Assembly (NCBI GenBank): GCA_019323135.1
Contig: JAHWHT010000062.1
Coordinates: 1 to 6,214, forward strand
Source of the DNA: Candidatus Woesearchaeota archaeon
GTDB lineage: Archaea; Nanobdellota; Nanobdellia; Woesearchaeales; ARS49
DNA length: 6,214 nucleotides
Reading direction: 5' to 3'
This document shows, one piece after another, positions 1 through 4,830 of this stretch. Both the position numbers and the translations under genes were made by a program. Every line of letters starts with the position of its first letter. Position 1 is the stretch's first letter. The notes under the pieces are model-generated. The model was not told where the DNA came from. It worked only from the letters and a program-made list of their open reading frames with translations, and made no database searches.

Positions 1-275
1 AATACAAGCGTGCAGTATTAATAATTGGCAATAAAAAAACAGATTTTCATAAGGCGATTCTTGAGATGGAACATCAATTGATTCAAGAAGGATATTTTAA
101 GGCAATTGCTTTGATAAACGGTCCTTGCGCATTATGCAAAAAAAGTGATGAAGCACGACCTTCTCTAGAGGCCCTAGGTATTGACATCCTCACAACTGTC
201 AGAAAATTCAAGAAGAATATTCCTCAGCCTAAATCTGGAGAGTATCCTCCATATGCAATTATTCTTACTGTTTAG
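1..275 (+). CDS. DUF2284-like metal-binding protein, C-terminal part (5' end outside window)
   Basis: The reading frame is open from base 3, so the gene begins before the window; the internal ATG at 66 is probably not the real start. About 90 residues are visible. Diagnostic stretches are GPCALC, then EARPSLEALGID, then TVRKF and IPQPKSGEYPPYA near the end, which I recognise from the DUF2284 family of predicted cysteine-rich metal-binding proteins. Family members usually have additional cysteines between the GPCxLC segment and the ARPS segment. Here that loop is only KKSDE, so two expected ligands seem to be missing from the visible part. The function of the family is not established; a metal or Fe-S role is inferred from cysteines. 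The gene is convergent with the first minus-strand gene, with 3 nt between the two stop codons and no room for a dedicated terminator. Family assignment is from memory of the motif. Confidence 0.7.
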   Translation, partial: YKRAVLIIGNKKTDFHKAILEMEHQLIQEGYFKAIALINGPCALCKKSDEARPSLEALGIDILTTVRKFKKNIPQPKSGEYPPYAIILTV

Positions 276-278
276 AAT

Positions 279-629
279 TTATTGATACCTTATTCTTGGA
301 CAACATATCATATCAGGATATCTTTCAGGCTGGATTACAGGAATACAATTTTCTTTTCTGGTTATTTTCGTTGTCTGCATTCTAAATCCTACTGGACATG
401 GTTCACGCCCTTGCCAGGTCTGCCATCCCTGTCTTGGTCCTGTGCTCACAATAACTCCTTCAGGATTACCGCCAACATATGGCCGTTCTTCACTTAACAT
501 ATCTATTGCTCTGTTTCTGGCAATATCATAAGTTCCTAATCCAGTACTTCCTGATTTAAGCATTAAAACTAATCCAATTATCGCAATAATTGCAATTATC
601 AATAGCCAAATCATTGTTTTGTTTTTCAT
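279..629 (-). CDS. Small anchored/secreted C-C-CC protein, paralog 5 (116 aa)
   Basis: Function unknown. I start it at ATG 629 (MKNKTM...) because this ATG overlaps the TGA of the preceding gene as ATGA and has AGGAAG just upstream; a longer in-frame start at 650 exists but would run deep into the upstream gene. Residues about 6-24 form one hydrophobic helix after a short Lys-rich N-terminus, followed by KSGSTG (25-30), the junction shared by the paralog family. The remaining ~85 residues are polar and predicted outside the cell. Cysteines lie at 78, 95, 109 and 110: CPVGF, then C after 16 residues, then the terminal CCP. The same C-P-x-G-[FY]...C...CCP order occurs in its immediate upstream neighbour, so these two are the closest pair in the cluster. 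Translation is probably coupled to that neighbour. A role in a disulfide-stabilised surface structure is inference. Confidence 0.8.
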   Translation of the reverse strand: MKNKTMIWLLIIAIIAIIGLVLMLKSGSTGLGTYDIARNRAIDMLSEERPYVGGNPEGVIVSTGPRQGWQTWQGREPCPVGFRMQTTKITRKENCIPVIQPERYPDMICCPRIRYQ

Positions 630-946
630 GTTCTTCCTATTGGACAGCAATATCCTTTATATTCATACTTTTGTGGATTGGGAAAATTCTTAGCTCCGTT
701 TCTTAACCAGGTTTCTGTCCGCAATCCTCCTGCCTTGCACCAGCCATCTTGATTATGCCAGGAAAATACATATCCTTGCGGACAATTATATTTTAGCATA
801 GGTATGCCTTCACCATACATATTGTATTTAGTGGCTTGCGCATATATTCCTGCACCTGTTGAATTTGATTTAAACAGAATAAGAAGTCCTATTATGCTTA
901 TTACTGCTATAAGAATTAATCCTATTATTGCAGTAGATTTGTTCAT
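626..946 (-). CDS. Small anchored/secreted C-C-CC protein, paralog 4 (106 aa)
   Basis: Function unknown. The N-terminus MNKST is followed by a hydrophobic helix (about 6-24) and the family junction FKSNSTG (25-31), then an exported tail rich in Gly, Tyr, Trp and Asn. Cysteines are at 55 (CPQGY), 70 (WC) and 100-101 (YCCP, six residues before the end), giving the C...C...CC pattern. GGTGG lies 4 nt before the ATG, a short but plausible ribosome binding spacing; an out-of-frame ATG sits 4 nt upstream. The stop overlaps the next start by 4 nt (ATGA), so the two genes form a translationally coupled pair. A 46-nt gap containing long T runs separates it from the previous paralog, so this pair may be transcribed less than the first three genes, or from its own weak start that I cannot identify. 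Confidence 0.82.
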   Translation of the reverse strand: MNKSTAIIGLILIAVISIIGLLILFKSNSTGAGIYAQATKYNMYGEGIPMLKYNCPQGYVFSWHNQDGWCKAGGLRTETWLRNGAKNFPNPQKYEYKGYCCPIGRT

Positions 947-962
947 TCATGCCACCAAACAA

Positions 963-990
963 TTTAAAAAAAGTTAAAAAAAATAAAAAA
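963..990 (-). terminator. Oligo-T tract between paralogs 3 and 4
   Basis: Read on the minus strand, the sequence just after the TAA of the third paralog contains three consecutive T runs (six, eight and seven T), broken only by single A or AAC. Archaeal RNA polymerase can terminate on T-rich tracts without a hairpin, so this is a candidate intrinsic terminator or partial attenuator splitting the five-gene run into three plus two. No clear TATA box for the downstream pair is visible, which favours partial read-through. Confidence 0.5.
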
Positions 991-992
991 TC

Positions 993-1403
993 TTATTTTT
1001 CATAGATTGTGTTTTGCAAGTTTTGACAAGCAGTGTCTCCAACCCAGTAATTTATCTGTTCTGGTCTGGATGCTTCTCTGTTCGGATAGCAAGGTGACGT
1101 GAACGGACTTGTTGATCTTGTTACTGTTGGTTTTACTTGCATTATAGCAGAGCCAGTGTCCCAGTATCCTGCATAATAAACTGGTTTTTCATATACTTCT
1201 GGTGCTCCAGCTACCCAGCTGCCGTATAGTTCTTGGTATCTATCTGTTTTTCCGCCTTGGTATAACTTAGATTGGCCATATTGCGTAGCTGAAACAGAAT
1301 ATGCTCCACTCATTGCTCCTTTGAAAAGCAGTACCAATCCTACGACTGCAATAACTGCAACTATTCCAAGTATTACCAATGAAAGATTTCTCTTTTCATT
1401 CAT
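993..1403 (-). CDS. Small anchored/secreted protein, paralog 3, lacking the CC motif (136 aa)
   Basis: Function unknown. The start at 1403 is fixed by GAGGTGA seven nt upstream. The N-terminus MNEKRN precedes a hydrophobic helix (about 7-26, ...IAVVGLVLLF) and the junction FKGAMSG (27-33), the family position with Ser in place of Thr. The tail is long and rich in Tyr, Trp and Gly (YGSWVAGAPEVYEKPVYYAGYWD region, about 60-82), as in surface proteins. It has only two cysteines, C105 (SPCYP, like NPCY in paralog 1) and C126 (ACQ), and no terminal CC, so it is the odd member. It could form one disulfide where its relatives could form two. It is the last gene before the oligo-T tract. Confidence 0.8.
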   Translation of the reverse strand: MNEKRNLSLVILGIVAVIAVVGLVLLFKGAMSGAYSVSATQYGQSKLYQGGKTDRYQELYGSWVAGAPEVYEKPVYYAGYWDTGSAIMQVKPTVTRSTSPFTSPCYPNREASRPEQINYWVGDTACQNLQNTIYEK

Positions 1404-1434
1404 TTTTGTTTCACCTCAAATTTTAATTATTATT

Positions 1435-1971
1435 TTAATATCTTGACGTTGTTCTATCAAAACAACATCTTCCTGCATCCCATTCTGGTTTATCTTTGGA
1501 AGTAAATGCTGCCGGTGTATATATTGTTCTGTCTGCACCTGCATTTCTGTAGTTATCATAACAATCTTTTAATCTAGATGTCTCTAGTCTATCTGCTTCA
1601 ATTTTAGGATATTCTAGACCATAATCTCCTCTTTCTGAAACTATGCAAGATAATTTAGTTACTATCTGATCTCCTGCTGTTTTCTTCCAGCCCCATTTTC
1701 TTGTTTCAGTCTGTCCTAGATTGCCAGGTGTCTGTCCGTCTACTTGGTATTCTCCGCCGTCAGGATTTATTACGCCTAATGGTTCACCATATGGTTTTTG
1801 AGCGCCCCATAATGCTCTGCCTGCTGCAGATACTCTCCATGTTTCCATTTCTCCAGGAGTATTTGGTTGATCATATGAAAATAGGCCAGTGCTTGTACTA
1901 GAAAGCATTAGTATTACTCCTACTACTGCTACAGCAAAGACCGCCGCTAAAACGATTTTTCTTTCAGCCAT
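1435..1971 (-). CDS. Small anchored/secreted C-C-CC protein, paralog 2 (178 aa)
   Basis: Function unknown; the longest member. The start at 1971 is fixed by GAGGTGA six nt upstream, and that ribosome binding site overlaps the stop codon of the preceding paralog (11-nt gap). MAERK leads into a hydrophobic helix (about 6-23) and the junction LSSTSTG (23-29). The exported region is polar, with Gly/Pro/Tyr-rich segments (about 56-86) and a charged stretch with several Arg and Asp (about 112-150). Cysteines are at 109, 137 and 169-170 (RCCFD, nine residues from the end), so the family C...C...CC order is kept with wider spacing (27 and 31 residues). I see no enzyme motif. It is probably co-transcribed with paralogs 1 and 3. 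Confidence 0.82.
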   Translation of the reverse strand: MAERKIVLAAVFAVAVVGVILMLSSTSTGLFSYDQPNTPGEMETWRVSAAGRALWGAQKPYGEPLGVINPDGGEYQVDGQTPGNLGQTETRKWGWKKTAGDQIVTKLSCIVSERGDYGLEYPKIEADRLETSRLKDCYDNYRNAGADRTIYTPAAFTSKDKPEWDAGRCCFDRTTSRY

Positions 1972-1982
1972 GATTATTCACC

Positions 1983-2342
1983 TCAAAGTACACAACACAC
2001 TTTGTCTGTGTTTGTGTCGTATATGTCAAAGTAAGGATAACATACGTTTAAATTGTTGTATTGCTCTACACTCAGATATACTGGCACATCTTTTGGTTCA
2101 TAAATGTCGCCCTGTATTCCTAATATATAACAAGGGTTGCTTGGTTTAACTGCCTTTATTGCTTGTCCCCATGCATTAACTTGGTATGGTGTTTTTGGAG
2201 CCTCTGTCAATATTGTTCGACCATATGTTCTCATTGCGACCATTCCAGTTGCATCTGCATTGTACATTAGGACTAAACCAACTACAGCCAATACTGATAC
2301 GACTGCTAGAATTGTTAAAGGTAATCCTTTTTGTAAATCCAT
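1983..2342 (-). CDS. Small anchored/secreted C-C-CC protein, paralog 1 (119 aa), first of the run
   Basis: Function unknown. The start at 2342 is fixed by GAGGTGA six nt upstream, in a roughly 30-nt leader behind a TATA box. MDLQKG is followed by a hydrophobic helix (about 7-26, ...VLAVVGLVLMY) and the junction YNADATG (27-33). Cysteines occur at 71 (NPCY), 101 (VCYP) and 116-117, with CC only two residues from the C-terminus (KVCCVL). The exported domain contains repeated Tyr-rich segments. The near-identity of the helix/junction to paralog 3 (VVGLVL) and the same Cys order as paralogs 2, 4 and 5 show the family relation despite little other similarity. It is the promoter-proximal gene of the cluster. 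Confidence 0.82.
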   Translation of the reverse strand: MDLQKGLPLTILAVVSVLAVVGLVLMYNADATGMVAMRTYGRTILTEAPKTPYQVNAWGQAIKAVKPSNPCYILGIQGDIYEPKDVPVYLSVEQYNNLNVCYPYFDIYDTNTDKVCCVL

Positions 2343-2348
2343 AACTAT

Positions 2349-2355
2349 TCACCTC
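2349..2355 (-). promoter_or_regulatory. Strong Shine-Dalgarno site of paralog 1
   Basis: GAGGTGA on the minus strand, six nt before ATG 2342. The same heptamer stands before paralogs 2 (1978-1984) and 3 (1411-1417). This contrasts with the plsX, dph2-fragment and helicase starts, which have no such site. Confidence 0.8.
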
Positions 2356-2392
2356 AGTTTTTTAACTTATATCAGATAATAATATTCATTTC

Positions 2393-2404
2393 TATATATA
2401 AATC
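2393..2404 (-). promoter_or_regulatory. TATA-box promoter of the five-paralog run
   Basis: On the minus strand TTTATATATA is preceded by a purine-rich AAAAGA, which can serve as the TFB recognition element. Its centre (~2398) predicts a transcript start near 2371, leaving a roughly 30-nt leader with the GAGGTGA site. It lies directly after the stop codon of the upstream membrane-protein gene. Confidence 0.65.
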
Positions 2405-2413
2405 TTTTGTTAT

Positions 2414-2848
2414 TTATAGTATAAACAGACCTATTGCTACTATTAGAAATACTATGAGATTTAAGGCAATTTCTTTCTTTTTTTTCATCAAGGTTCCTAC
2501 TGGAAGCCAATACAAGAAAGTAAGTGAGCTAATCACAACAAAATAATCTGTTTTTGAAGATAAGTACACTGCCAATCCCAAAACCGCAGAAAGTACTGCA
2601 GGATTTATTTTTTTGAAATACAAAAGATAAGTAAAAATAATCAATCCCCCAATCCAGATATAATGCACATTTGTTTTATTCAAATACATTAAAAACACAA
2701 TAACTGCGCAAAAAAGTGATTTTTGAATAATAAGAAAATATTTTTCCCCTGGCTTTATTTCCTCTTTTGCAATTCTCGCAAGAATTTTTCCTAAAATTAA
2801 TCCTGTTGAAACAACTAATGCAGCTAAAGCATAGTTCAGGATTTCCAT
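2414..2848 (-). CDS. Multi-pass membrane protein of unknown function (144 aa)
   Basis: I do not recognise the family. The protein is almost entirely hydrophobic, with about five to six candidate membrane helices: roughly 4-24, 38-57, 62-79, 82-97, 101-117 and 126-144. Short basic loops separate them (KKIN near 79-82, MKKKKE near 121-126). I see no catalytic or transporter signature. Its ATG lies inside the upstream dph2-like gene: the two frames overlap by 13 nt, so translation is probably coupled and both come from the leaderless promoter at ~3117. It ends 12 nt before the TATA box of the paralog run. A functional link with those surface proteins is possible from order and strand, but only an inference. 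Confidence 0.75.
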   Translation of the reverse strand: MEILNYALAALVVSTGLILGKILARIAKEEIKPGEKYFLIIQKSLFCAVIVFLMYLNKTNVHYIWIGGLIIFTYLLYFKKINPAVLSAVLGLAVYLSSKTDYFVVISSLTFLYWLPVGTLMKKKKEIALNLIVFLIVAIGLFIL

Positions 2849-3090
2849 TCAGAATGACCCCATTGAATCAATAAATCCAATTTTAATTCTTCAATTTGTT
2901 TTGGAATATCACAAGCACCATAACAAGAACCTAGCCATATAATTATCTCTGCACCAGTCCTCTCTTTCAATTCGTCTGCGATTTTTTGAGCCTCTGGCTT
3001 TAATCCATCTGGCAATTGAATGCAAACTCGTTTGGCCTTCTGCTTCTTTATTTCCTCGGCAGCCTTCTCTAATTCCAATTCATATTCCAT
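2836..3090 (-). CDS. Dph2-like N-terminal fragment (diphthamide synthesis), 84 aa
   Basis: Archaeal Dph2 is an unusual radical-SAM-type enzyme that adds the 3-amino-3-carboxypropyl group to a histidine of elongation factor 2. It is normally about 330-340 residues with three cluster-binding cysteines, one in each domain. Here only the first domain is present: KRVCIQLPDGL (20-30), the first-cysteine motif SCYGACD (55-61, ligand probably C60), and LLIQWGHSEW (73-82), matching the family LIHxGHS segment, after which the frame stops. The second and third cysteine domains are absent and the following DNA encodes an unrelated membrane protein, so a simple frameshift does not explain the end. It is either a truncated relic or a stand-alone N-terminal domain with a partner elsewhere. 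An intact promoter and the 13-nt overlap with the next gene suggest it is still expressed. It cannot bind the three-cysteine cluster on its own. Confidence 0.75.
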   Translation of the reverse strand: MEYELELEKAAEEIKKQKAKRVCIQLPDGLKPEAQKIADELKERTGAEIIIWLGSCYGACDIPKQIEELKLDLLIQWGHSEWKS

Positions 3091-3111
3091 AAAAAGAAGT
3101 AATATTAAATG

Positions 3112-3121
3112 CTTTTAAAAA
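3112..3121 (-). promoter_or_regulatory. TATA box of the dph2-fragment gene (leaderless)
   Basis: The minus strand reads TTTTTAAAAG with its centre about 27 nt upstream of ATG 3090, and the intervening sequence has no Shine-Dalgarno site. A transcript starting at or within a base or two of the ATG is predicted. Confidence 0.6.
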
Positions 3122-3187
3122 ACTATTGATAATCCGAGTGTTAGCGAGGACTAATTGCACAGAGTGCTTTCATCTATTTTAGAAAAC

Positions 3188-3196
3188 TATTTAAAT
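3188..3196 (+). promoter_or_regulatory. TATA box of tRNA-Asn
   Basis: TATTTAAAT centred about 28 nt before the first base of the tRNA, the expected archaeal spacing. The dph2-fragment promoter diverges from it. The 90 nt between the two contain only a small GCAC/GTGC hairpin (3157-3167) that I cannot interpret. Confidence 0.6.
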
Positions 3197-3219
3197 GAAC
3201 CAACACAACTCAAGACCAT

Positions 3220-3314
3220 GCCCCCGTAGCTTAGTGGAAGAGCGTGCGGCTGTTAAACTATGTATTAAAAGTTTAGAAACCGCAAGGTCACCCGTTCAAA
3301 TCGGGTCGGGGGCG
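3220..3314 (+). tRNA. tRNA-Asn (GTT) with a 23-nt intron
   Basis: A full cloverleaf folds after removing the intron. The acceptor stem is GCCCCCG/CGGGGGC, with discriminator G at 3314 and no encoded CCA. The D stem is 3229-3232 with 3240-3243. The anticodon stem TGCGG (3245-3249) pairs with CCGCA (3280-3284), and the T stem ACCCG/CGGGT encloses loop TTCAAAT. The anticodon GTT is at 3252-3254. The intron is placed at 3256-3278, between positions 37 and 38: a three-nt bulge on each side, an inner helix ACT/AGT, and a central helix with pairs C3250-G3276, T3251-A3275 and G3252-T3274 but a T-T mismatch at the fourth pair. This is the archaeal bulge-helix-bulge layout in a slightly relaxed form, for the tRNA splicing endonuclease. 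Exons are 36 nt each, giving a 72-nt mature tRNA. Confidence 0.93.
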
Positions 3315-3322
3315 TTTATTCT
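3301..3322 (+). repeat. Direct repeat copy 1 (tRNA-Asn 3' end plus downstream T-rich tail)
   Basis: This 22-bp stretch covers the last part of the T arm, the 3' acceptor strand, the discriminator and the T-rich sequence after the tRNA (TTTATTCT, which may also act as the tRNA terminator). It recurs without a mismatch at 3415-3436 and in decayed form at 3530-3541. Confidence 0.9.
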
Positions 3323-3414
3323 AATCCTGCGAATTTCAGCCTAAAAGAAATTTCGTGCGTGCTACTTTACGTAGCACTTATTTTTATCAAATTTTTCTTA
3401 AAAATTTGTTTGAC
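3323..3414 (+). repeat. Array unit 1: hairpins C, A and B between tRNA-end copies 1 and 2
   Basis: No gene is present. Three inverted repeats occur in order. Hairpin C (3330-3355) pairs CGAATTTC with GAAATTTCG, one base bulged. Hairpin A (3359-3377) is GTGCTAC-TTTAC-GTAGCAC. Hairpin B (3389-3407) is AAATTTTT-CTT-AAAAATTT. Hairpins A and B sit at the same places in unit 2, 114-115 bp further on, with different stem sequences that still pair. Confidence 0.75.
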
Positions 3415-3436
3415 TCGGGTCGGGGGCGTTTATTCT
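3415..3436 (+). repeat. Direct repeat copy 2 of the tRNA-Asn 3' end
   Basis: Identical over 22 bp to 3301-3322 at a distance of 114 bp. The preceding bases GTTTGAC still resemble the T loop of the tRNA (GTTCAAA), but the 5' half of a tRNA is absent. It is therefore a partial duplication, not a second tRNA gene. Confidence 0.85.
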
Positions 3437-3529
3437 TAAAAAGCAAAGATAAATTTAGAAAGCAATTTTGCTTGTGCTGTCTTGTGCAGCACCGTTTTGA
3501 TCCTAACTTTTTTTAAAAGTTAGATTGGC
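3437..3529 (+). repeat. Array unit 2: hairpins C, A and B between copies 2 and 3
   Basis: No gene is present. Hairpin C (3460-3473) is AAGCAA-TT-TTGCTT. Hairpin A (3474-3492) is GTGCTG-TCTTGTG-CAGCAC. Hairpin B (3503-3523) is CTAACTTTT-TTT-AAAAGTTAG. Compared with unit 1 the stems differ on both strands together, keeping pairing, while loop and linker sequences have diverged freely. Confidence 0.75.
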
Positions 3530-3583
3530 TCAGGGGGCGTTCATACTTCTATTCTACGAATTCGATGTCAAAAGAATTCAAAA
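3530..3583 (+). repeat. Partial array unit 3: decayed tRNA-end copy and hairpin C
   Basis: TCAGGGGGCGTT at 3530-3541 is a third, degenerate copy of the tRNA 3' end (two bases lost), about 115 bp after copy 2. It is followed by GAATTC (3558-3563) and GAATTC (3574-3579), which can pair and align with hairpin C of unit 1 (CGAATTTC...AAAAGAAATTT). The array then stops at the 3' end of plsX, so hairpins A and B are not present. Confidence 0.6.
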
Positions 3584-3592
3584 TTAAATTAA

Positions 3593-4777
3593 TTAGGGCA
3601 TTGCGTCTAGAAAACATATCTCTTTTTGCAGTTTCACAAGCTCGCTTGATTTTACTGATGCAGGCGAAGCTAAAAGTTTTCTCTGCATTCTTTCATTTAT
3701 TTTTCGCATTATTTGTTTTTCATGATAGCTTATTGCGCGCTCTATTCCAAAAAATATTCCTTCGTCAGCTTCACCATGGCCTTTAATAAAAACTATGTTG
3801 CCGTTTTTTCTGGTTTTTACTCCGCCAAACAATGCGCCCCCAAATCTATCTGGTTTTAATCTTTTGCTTACTCGTGATTTTACTCGCAAAAATGAAATTG
3901 CTCTCGCATAATTAAACAGATGACTCACTCCAGGGATTATATTTCTGAACATTTCTTGTTTCATAACATTTTCTACAAGTCTTGCTCCTGTCTGCAAAAC
4001 TTTTATGAATTCATTTCCATTGAATCCTTCGGCAATTAACACATCAGGTATTGCTATTCTTTCAGTATTATATAAGTGCTCAACCAATCCTATTGCATGT
4101 CTGTCTTCCATAAATCCAGTAAAGTTTATTTCTGAATCTCGTTCTAAAATTTGATATAATTCTTTATATTGCGGAGGTCCAAAGTCCGATTCTTCACAGA
4201 TATTATATGCTGATACTTTGGGATTTTTTGTTCCAAAAAGTTCTTCTGCAATTATCGATCCTAAATATGCGTATTGCACTAATTCATCATTTTTATTTTT
4301 GTAGTTTGCGCCGACATCCAACATCACAACAAACTTGTCTTCGTATACTGTCGGCACTAACGCAACAAGTGCAGGTCTTCTTAATCCAGTTATTCTTTCT
4401 AGTCCTATACTCTGTCGATCTCGCGGATTTTTGATGGTGTTTTGCTGTATTGATTTTGCTTTTGCATGTGTAACTATTGCATCAAGTCCTTCTTCTTCTG
4501 CATTGCGCAGCAACTGCATTAATGGAGTATTTTGATTATTTTGCTCAGAAGTCACTTTGCGCACATCAAAATAATGACTTTGTAGTGCGTGAATATGGTG
4601 CACATTTGTTGGCCAGTCTAAATTAGCAAGATCTTTAGGACCTGCTATGCAGAATAAGTAATTAGGATATTTTTTTGCAGCCTGTAAAACGTATTGCGTG
4701 GTTCTATCAAGAATAGGTTTTCCTTTAAATACGTCTCCCCCAGTCATATCTACGCCTATTTTACCTTTGTATATCAT
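3593..4777 (-). CDS. PlsX-family phosphate acyltransferase homolog (394 aa)
   Basis: In bacteria PlsX converts acyl-ACP to acyl-phosphate for glycerolipid synthesis. Family marks seen: VDMTGGD (9-15, equivalent of bacterial DAMGGD), RPALVALVPT (134-143), VMLDVGAN (151-158), YLGSIIAEELFG (171-182), NFTGFME (218-224), EGFNGNEFIKVLQTG (250-264), FGGALFGGV (312-320) and IKGHGEADEG (331-340). The fold is therefore complete from end to end. It is longer than the usual ~330-350 residues, with a basic stretch at about 298-325 and a ~45-residue C-terminal extension. The bacterial SAGNTGA segment is replaced by VTHAKAKS (102-109), so substrate use may differ. Archaeal membranes use ether lipids, so a classical acyl-ACP role is uncertain and I give no gene symbol. 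A TATA box 28 nt upstream and no Shine-Dalgarno site indicate a leaderless mRNA. It stands alone between two tRNA genes. Confidence 0.85.
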   Translation of the reverse strand: MIYKGKIGVDMTGGDVFKGKPILDRTTQYVLQAAKKYPNYLFCIAGPKDLANLDWPTNVHHIHALQSHYFDVRKVTSEQNNQNTPLMQLLRNAEEEGLDAIVTHAKAKSIQQNTIKNPRDRQSIGLERITGLRRPALVALVPTVYEDKFVVMLDVGANYKNKNDELVQYAYLGSIIAEELFGTKNPKVSAYNICEESDFGPPQYKELYQILERDSEINFTGFMEDRHAIGLVEHLYNTERIAIPDVLIAEGFNGNEFIKVLQTGARLVENVMKQEMFRNIIPGVSHLFNYARAISFLRVKSRVSKRLKPDRFGGALFGGVKTRKNGNIVFIKGHGEADEGIFFGIERAISYHEKQIMRKINERMQRKLLASPASVKSSELVKLQKEICFLDAMP

Positions 4778-4800
4778 GGGAATATCTTCACTCTCTAACT

Positions 4801-4809
4801 TTTATATAA
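4801..4809 (-). promoter_or_regulatory. TATA box of the plsX-like gene (leaderless)
   Basis: The minus strand reads TTATATAAA, centred about 28 nt before ATG 4777. The region between holds no GGTGA-type site. Transcription is predicted to start at the ATG or a few bases before it. Confidence 0.65.
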
Positions 4810-4817
4810 CTTTTGAC

Positions 4818-4823
4818 AAAAAA
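4818..4823 (-). terminator. Oligo-T terminator of tRNA-Ile
   Basis: TTTTTT on the minus strand, 8 nt after the tRNA 3' end, fits an archaeal T-tract terminator. It lies immediately upstream of the plsX TATA box, separating the two transcripts. Confidence 0.5.
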
Positions 4824-4830
4824 CAATGAA

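Noticed and set aside
279..2342. Type IV pilin-like (class III signal peptide) cluster
   Set aside because: No KG/RG cleavage site followed by a Q-x-S-x-E type helix start is present; the helix begins within about six residues of the N-terminus and the conserved motif is after it.
1701..2379. Plus-strand frames opposite the paralog genes
   Set aside because: They overlap well-supported minus-strand genes with Shine-Dalgarno sites and family motifs; no independent evidence for coding.
3134..3149. CCGAG...CGAGG hairpin with tandem G-A pairs, resembling a kink-turn core
   Set aside because: Only three Watson-Crick pairs support it, the required bulge is not evident, and there is no second copy for comparison.
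3301..3583. CRISPR array
   Set aside because: Only two exact copies and one decayed copy of the repeat, spacers of ~92 bp related to each other by structure, and no cas genes; the repeat is the tRNA 3' end.
3565..3786. 73-codon plus-strand frame
   Set aside because: It lies mostly antisense to the 3' end of the plsX-like gene, has no promoter geometry and no recognisable motif; a shadow frame.
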